NCBI GenBank assembly: GCA_017547655.1
Contig: JAFYPF010000015.1
Coordinates: 120,922 to 173,509, forward strand
DNA length: 52,588 nt
From: Clostridia bacterium
GTDB taxonomy: Bacteria; Bacillota; Clostridia; Oscillospirales; CAG-272
Direction: 5' to 3'
Shown here: positions 50,655 through 52,588 of the stretch, piece after piece
How the letters are laid out: every line of letters begins with the position of its first letter
Position numbering within the stretch: position 1 is the first letter of the stretch
Notes under the pieces: model-generated
What the model saw: only the letters and a program-made list of their open reading frames with translations
What the model was told of the DNA's origin: nothing
Database searches by the model: none
Translations under genes and position numbers: made by a program

Positions 50655-51328
50655 CTGTTTGCGCCAAAAAAATCAAAATTTCCTTCAAGTCCGTAAACCA
50701 CTATAACTAAACCTATTACAAGTACAATCAACGCTCCAACTGCAAGCCAAATTGTCTTCATACTCTTTGCATTAGCTTCATTTTTTGATGCTGGAATCAT
50801 TCTTGTCTTACGAAGTATTTGAGTAACTGGCTTATATATCAGAAGCATTATACCCGAGTTCATCAAAACCTTACTTAAATTAAACGGGAAAAGCAATGTA
50901 GGAATCATTCCGACAACATCTGTTCTTGATACGCCCGTGTAAAGCGGAGTAATTACAATATTTGCAAGTGTCATCACAACAAGCACAGACACAATTGCGC
51001 TTATTGCGGCAAATATTGCGCCCGAAAAAGACCTTTTATATTTGTACACCAAACCGCAAGGAACAAGAAACGATGCGCTCGAAAGTATATCCATGATCAA
51101 TCCGTAAGGTCCCGTATCGCCAACCGTAACGGATTCGAGTACGGGAACAAGAATACTACACACCAAACCCGCAACAGGACCATAAAGGAATGCGCCAACA
51201 GACATAACTGCATCCTTAAAATCGAATGTCAAAAATCCAACGTTAAATCTGAAAAAGAAAATTGCAATAAATCCCAGCGCACATATCATTGATAGCACAG
51301 TCAATTTTTTGATTTGATTTGTTTTCAT
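50651..51328 (-). CDS. ribU: ECF transporter S component, riboflavin-specific (RibU-like)
   Basis: The 225-residue protein has six helices, starting KTNQIKKLTVLSMICALGFIA, with FRFNVGFLTFDFKDAVMSVGAFLYGPVAGLVCS, the family block around the riboflavin site. It binds riboflavin and works with a shared EcfAA'T module, not in this window. The specificity is supported by the FMN riboswitch in its leader. ATG 51328 follows AGAGAGG. Confidence 0.92.
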   Translation of the reverse strand: MKTNQIKKLTVLSMICALGFIAIFFFRFNVGFLTFDFKDAVMSVGAFLYGPVAGLVCSILVPVLESVTVGDTGPYGLIMDILSSASFLVPCGLVYKYKRSFSGAIFAAISAIVSVLVVMTLANIVITPLYTGVSRTDVVGMIPTLLFPFNLSKVLMNSGIMLLIYKPVTQILRKTRMIPASKNEANAKSMKTIWLAVGALIVLVIGLVIVVYGLEGNFDFFGANS

Positions 51329-51345
51329 AATAACCTCTCTGAAAC

Positions 51346-51386
51346 ATAAAAAAATAAATGCTCCCCAAAACAAATACGGGGAGCAT
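51346..51386 (-). terminator. FMN riboswitch terminator
   Basis: On the minus strand, ATGCTCCCC pairs with GGGGAGCAT, followed by TTATTTTTTT, located between the aptamer and ribU. Confidence 0.88.
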
Positions 51387-51418
51387 AATTATAACATAAT
51401 AAAACAATATTATAACCA

Positions 51419-51541
51419 ATCTTCTTTCATCCGGACTATAACCGTCGGCTTTGGAATTTCACCAAATCAACCATTTTTCAAAACACGTAAATGGCTCGCG
51501 GGCTGTACCGCCGGTGGGGATTTTCACCCCGCCCCGAAGCT
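51419..51541 (-). promoter_or_regulatory. FMN (RFN) riboswitch
   Basis: On the minus strand the RFN element is complete: CTTCGGGGCGGGGTGAAAAT, CCCCACCGGCGGTACAGCCC, GCGAGCC, TGGTGAAATTCCAAAGCCGAC, and GGTTATAGTCCGGATGAAAG. Binding of FMN should promote the terminator and reduce riboflavin uptake. Confidence 0.97.
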
Positions 51542-51550
51542 GTTGTTACT

Positions 51551-51579
51551 ATTATATGCGTCTTACATCTAATTGTCAA
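51551..51579 (-). promoter_or_regulatory. consensus promoter of the FMN riboswitch/ribU
   Basis: On the minus strand, TTGACA and TATAAT with a 17-base spacer. Confidence 0.92.
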
Positions 51580-51590
51580 GTATTATCAAC

Positions 51591-51622
51591 AAAAAACAGA
51601 CAGAGTAAAAACTCTGCCTGCT
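51591..51622 (-). terminator. intrinsic terminator of tuf
   Basis: On the minus strand, AGCAGGCAGAGT pairs with ACTCTGTCTGT (one mismatch) around a TTTT loop, followed by TTTTTTG. Confidence 0.85.
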
Positions 51623-51658
51623 TTTTATAAGAATATTTTTTAAATAGTTCTTTAAAAA

Positions 51659-52588
51659 TTATTCAATGATTTCAGCAACAACGCCGGAACCAACTGTTCT
51701 ACCACCTTCACGGATAGCAAAACGGAGACCCTTTTCGATAGCAACGGGAGTGATAAGTTCAACAGTCATGTTAACGTTATCACCGGGTTTGCACATCTCA
51801 ACGTCTTCAGGAAGGTTGATGATACCGGTAACGTCAGTTGTTCTGAGGTAGAACTGAGGTCTGTAACCGGAGAAGAAGGGCTTCTGACGTCCGCCTTCTT
51901 TTTCTGTAAGAATGTAAACCTGACCAACGAACTTGGTGTGGGGGTTGATAGATCCGGGCTTACAGAGAACCTGTCCTCTTTCAATTTCGTTCTTTGCGAT
52001 ACCACGGAGGAGAAGACCTACGTTGTCACCTGCTTCTGCCTGATCGAGAAGCTTGTGGAACATTTCAACACCTGTAACAACAGTGTTCTTGTTTTCAGCT
52101 GCGAGACCAACGATTTCAACAACGTCGGAAACCTTAACTGTACCACGTTCAACTCTACCTGTTGCAACTGTACCACGACCGGAGATAGAGAATACGTCTT
52201 CTACAGGCATAAGGAAGGGAAGGTCAGCCTGTCTGTCAGGAGTAGGAATGTATTCGTCAACAGCGTTCATGAGTTCGAGAATGCAAGCATACTCGGGAGC
52301 GCTTGTGTCTGTGTTTTCAGAAAGGAGAGCTTCTCTTGCAGAACCTCTGATGATCGGAATATCGTCACCGGGGAAGTCGTACTCGGAGAGAAGTTCACGG
52401 ATTTCCATTTCAACGAGTTCGAGAAGTTCTTCGTCGTCAACGAGGTCGCACTTGTTCATGTAAACAACGATTGCGGGAACGCCAACCTGACGAGCGAGGA
52501 GGATGTGTTCACGTGTCTGCTGCATAGGACCGTCGGAAGCAGCAACAACGAGGATAGCGCCGTCCATCTGAGCTGCACCTGTGATCAT
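51659..52588 (-). CDS. tuf: translation elongation factor Tu, 5' end outside window
   Basis: 309 residues up to the stop are visible; about 90 N-terminal residues (with the P-loop) lie beyond the right edge, so the 5' boundary is artificial. Seen are [21 protein letters not shown], the G4 motif NKCDLVDD, the G5 GSAREAL, then [12 protein letters not shown] and the C-terminal barrel ending [15 protein letters not shown]. It brings aminoacyl-tRNA to the ribosome. The codon bias is strong, as in highly expressed genes. Confidence 0.98.
   Translation of the reverse strand: MITGAAQMDGAILVVAASDGPMQQTREHILLARQVGVPAIVVYMNKCDLVDDEELLELVEMEIRELLSEYDFPGDDIPIIRGSAREALLSENTDTSAPEYACILELMNAVDEYIPTPDRQADLPFLMPVEDVFSISGRGTVATGRVERGTVKVSDVVEIVGLAAENKNTVVTGVEMFHKLLDQAEAGDNVGLLLRGIAKNEIERGQVLCKPGSINPHTKFVGQVYILTEKEGGRQKPFFSGYRPQFYLRTTDVTGIINLPEDVEMCKPGDNVNMTVELITPVAIEKGLRFAIREGGRTVGSGVVAEIIE

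Overview
The window looks like a chromosomal segment of a low-GC, anaerobic, endospore-forming Firmicute (class Clostridia). The reasons are the bifunctional AdhE, the Csp/SleC-type germination genes, the ylxM-ffh-rpsP-khpA block, the SAM-I and FMN riboswitches, RecD2, and many TTGACA-17-TATAAT promoters with strong AGGAGG ribosome binding sites. Species cannot be named from the sequence. Both ends cut genes: a cyclophilin-type prolyl isomerase on the left and EF-Tu on the right.

Layout. 1-5.4 kb: prolyl isomerase (partial), deoC, two membrane proteins (DUF554, DUF1461), an acyl carrier protein with a NERD-like membrane protein on the minus strand, then nfeD plus a band-7 protein. 5.4-8 kb, minus strand: a structured RNA that I judge to be 6S-like, a DUF1292 protein, an AI-2E-family transporter and a low-molecular-weight phosphatase (ptp). 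7.9-12.1 kb is an accessory patch. About 243 bp, covering the ptp promoter and first codons, is repeated directly on either side of an ECF sigma factor/membrane-protein pair. An XRE membrane regulator, tRNA-Thr(GGT) and an orphan membrane protein follow. 12.2-20 kb: adhE, a YgjP-type metallopeptidase, RNase P RNA, then ruvX, an alpha/beta hydrolase, a PfkB kinase and a Bacteroidota-like purM on the minus strand.

20.2-29.3 kb is one long plus-strand run: murD, a YnbB-type PLP enzyme, a lipoprotein, a cysteine desulfurase and a four-gene Gld-type ABC cassette (ATPase, permease, GldG-like, DUF4340). 34.6-39.4 kb holds a second cassette of the same four families in the same order on the opposite strand, so the two point at each other. 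Between them lie a SleC-like cortex-lytic protein (minus) and two Csp-like subtilases (plus). This nested arrangement is the most unusual feature of the window.

39.7-43.4 kb: an HtrA protease followed by an OmpR-type response regulator and sensor kinase, an arrangement seen in envelope-stress loci. 43.5-52.6 kb, minus strand: khpA, rpsP, ffh, ylxM; comF, recD2 and a small membrane protein; metK behind a SAM-I riboswitch; a RibU-like riboflavin transporter behind an FMN riboswitch; and tuf.

The most interesting non-coding signals are: a 15-bp inverted repeat that places the start codon of the first Csp gene in a stem with its ribosome binding site in the loop; two helically phased short-repeat arrays (upstream of murD, and between the second Gld cassette and htrA); the regulated-looking repeat around the sigma-factor module; and a hairpin that buries the ribosome binding site of the recD2 operon. 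All product names come from reading motifs; no database search was run.
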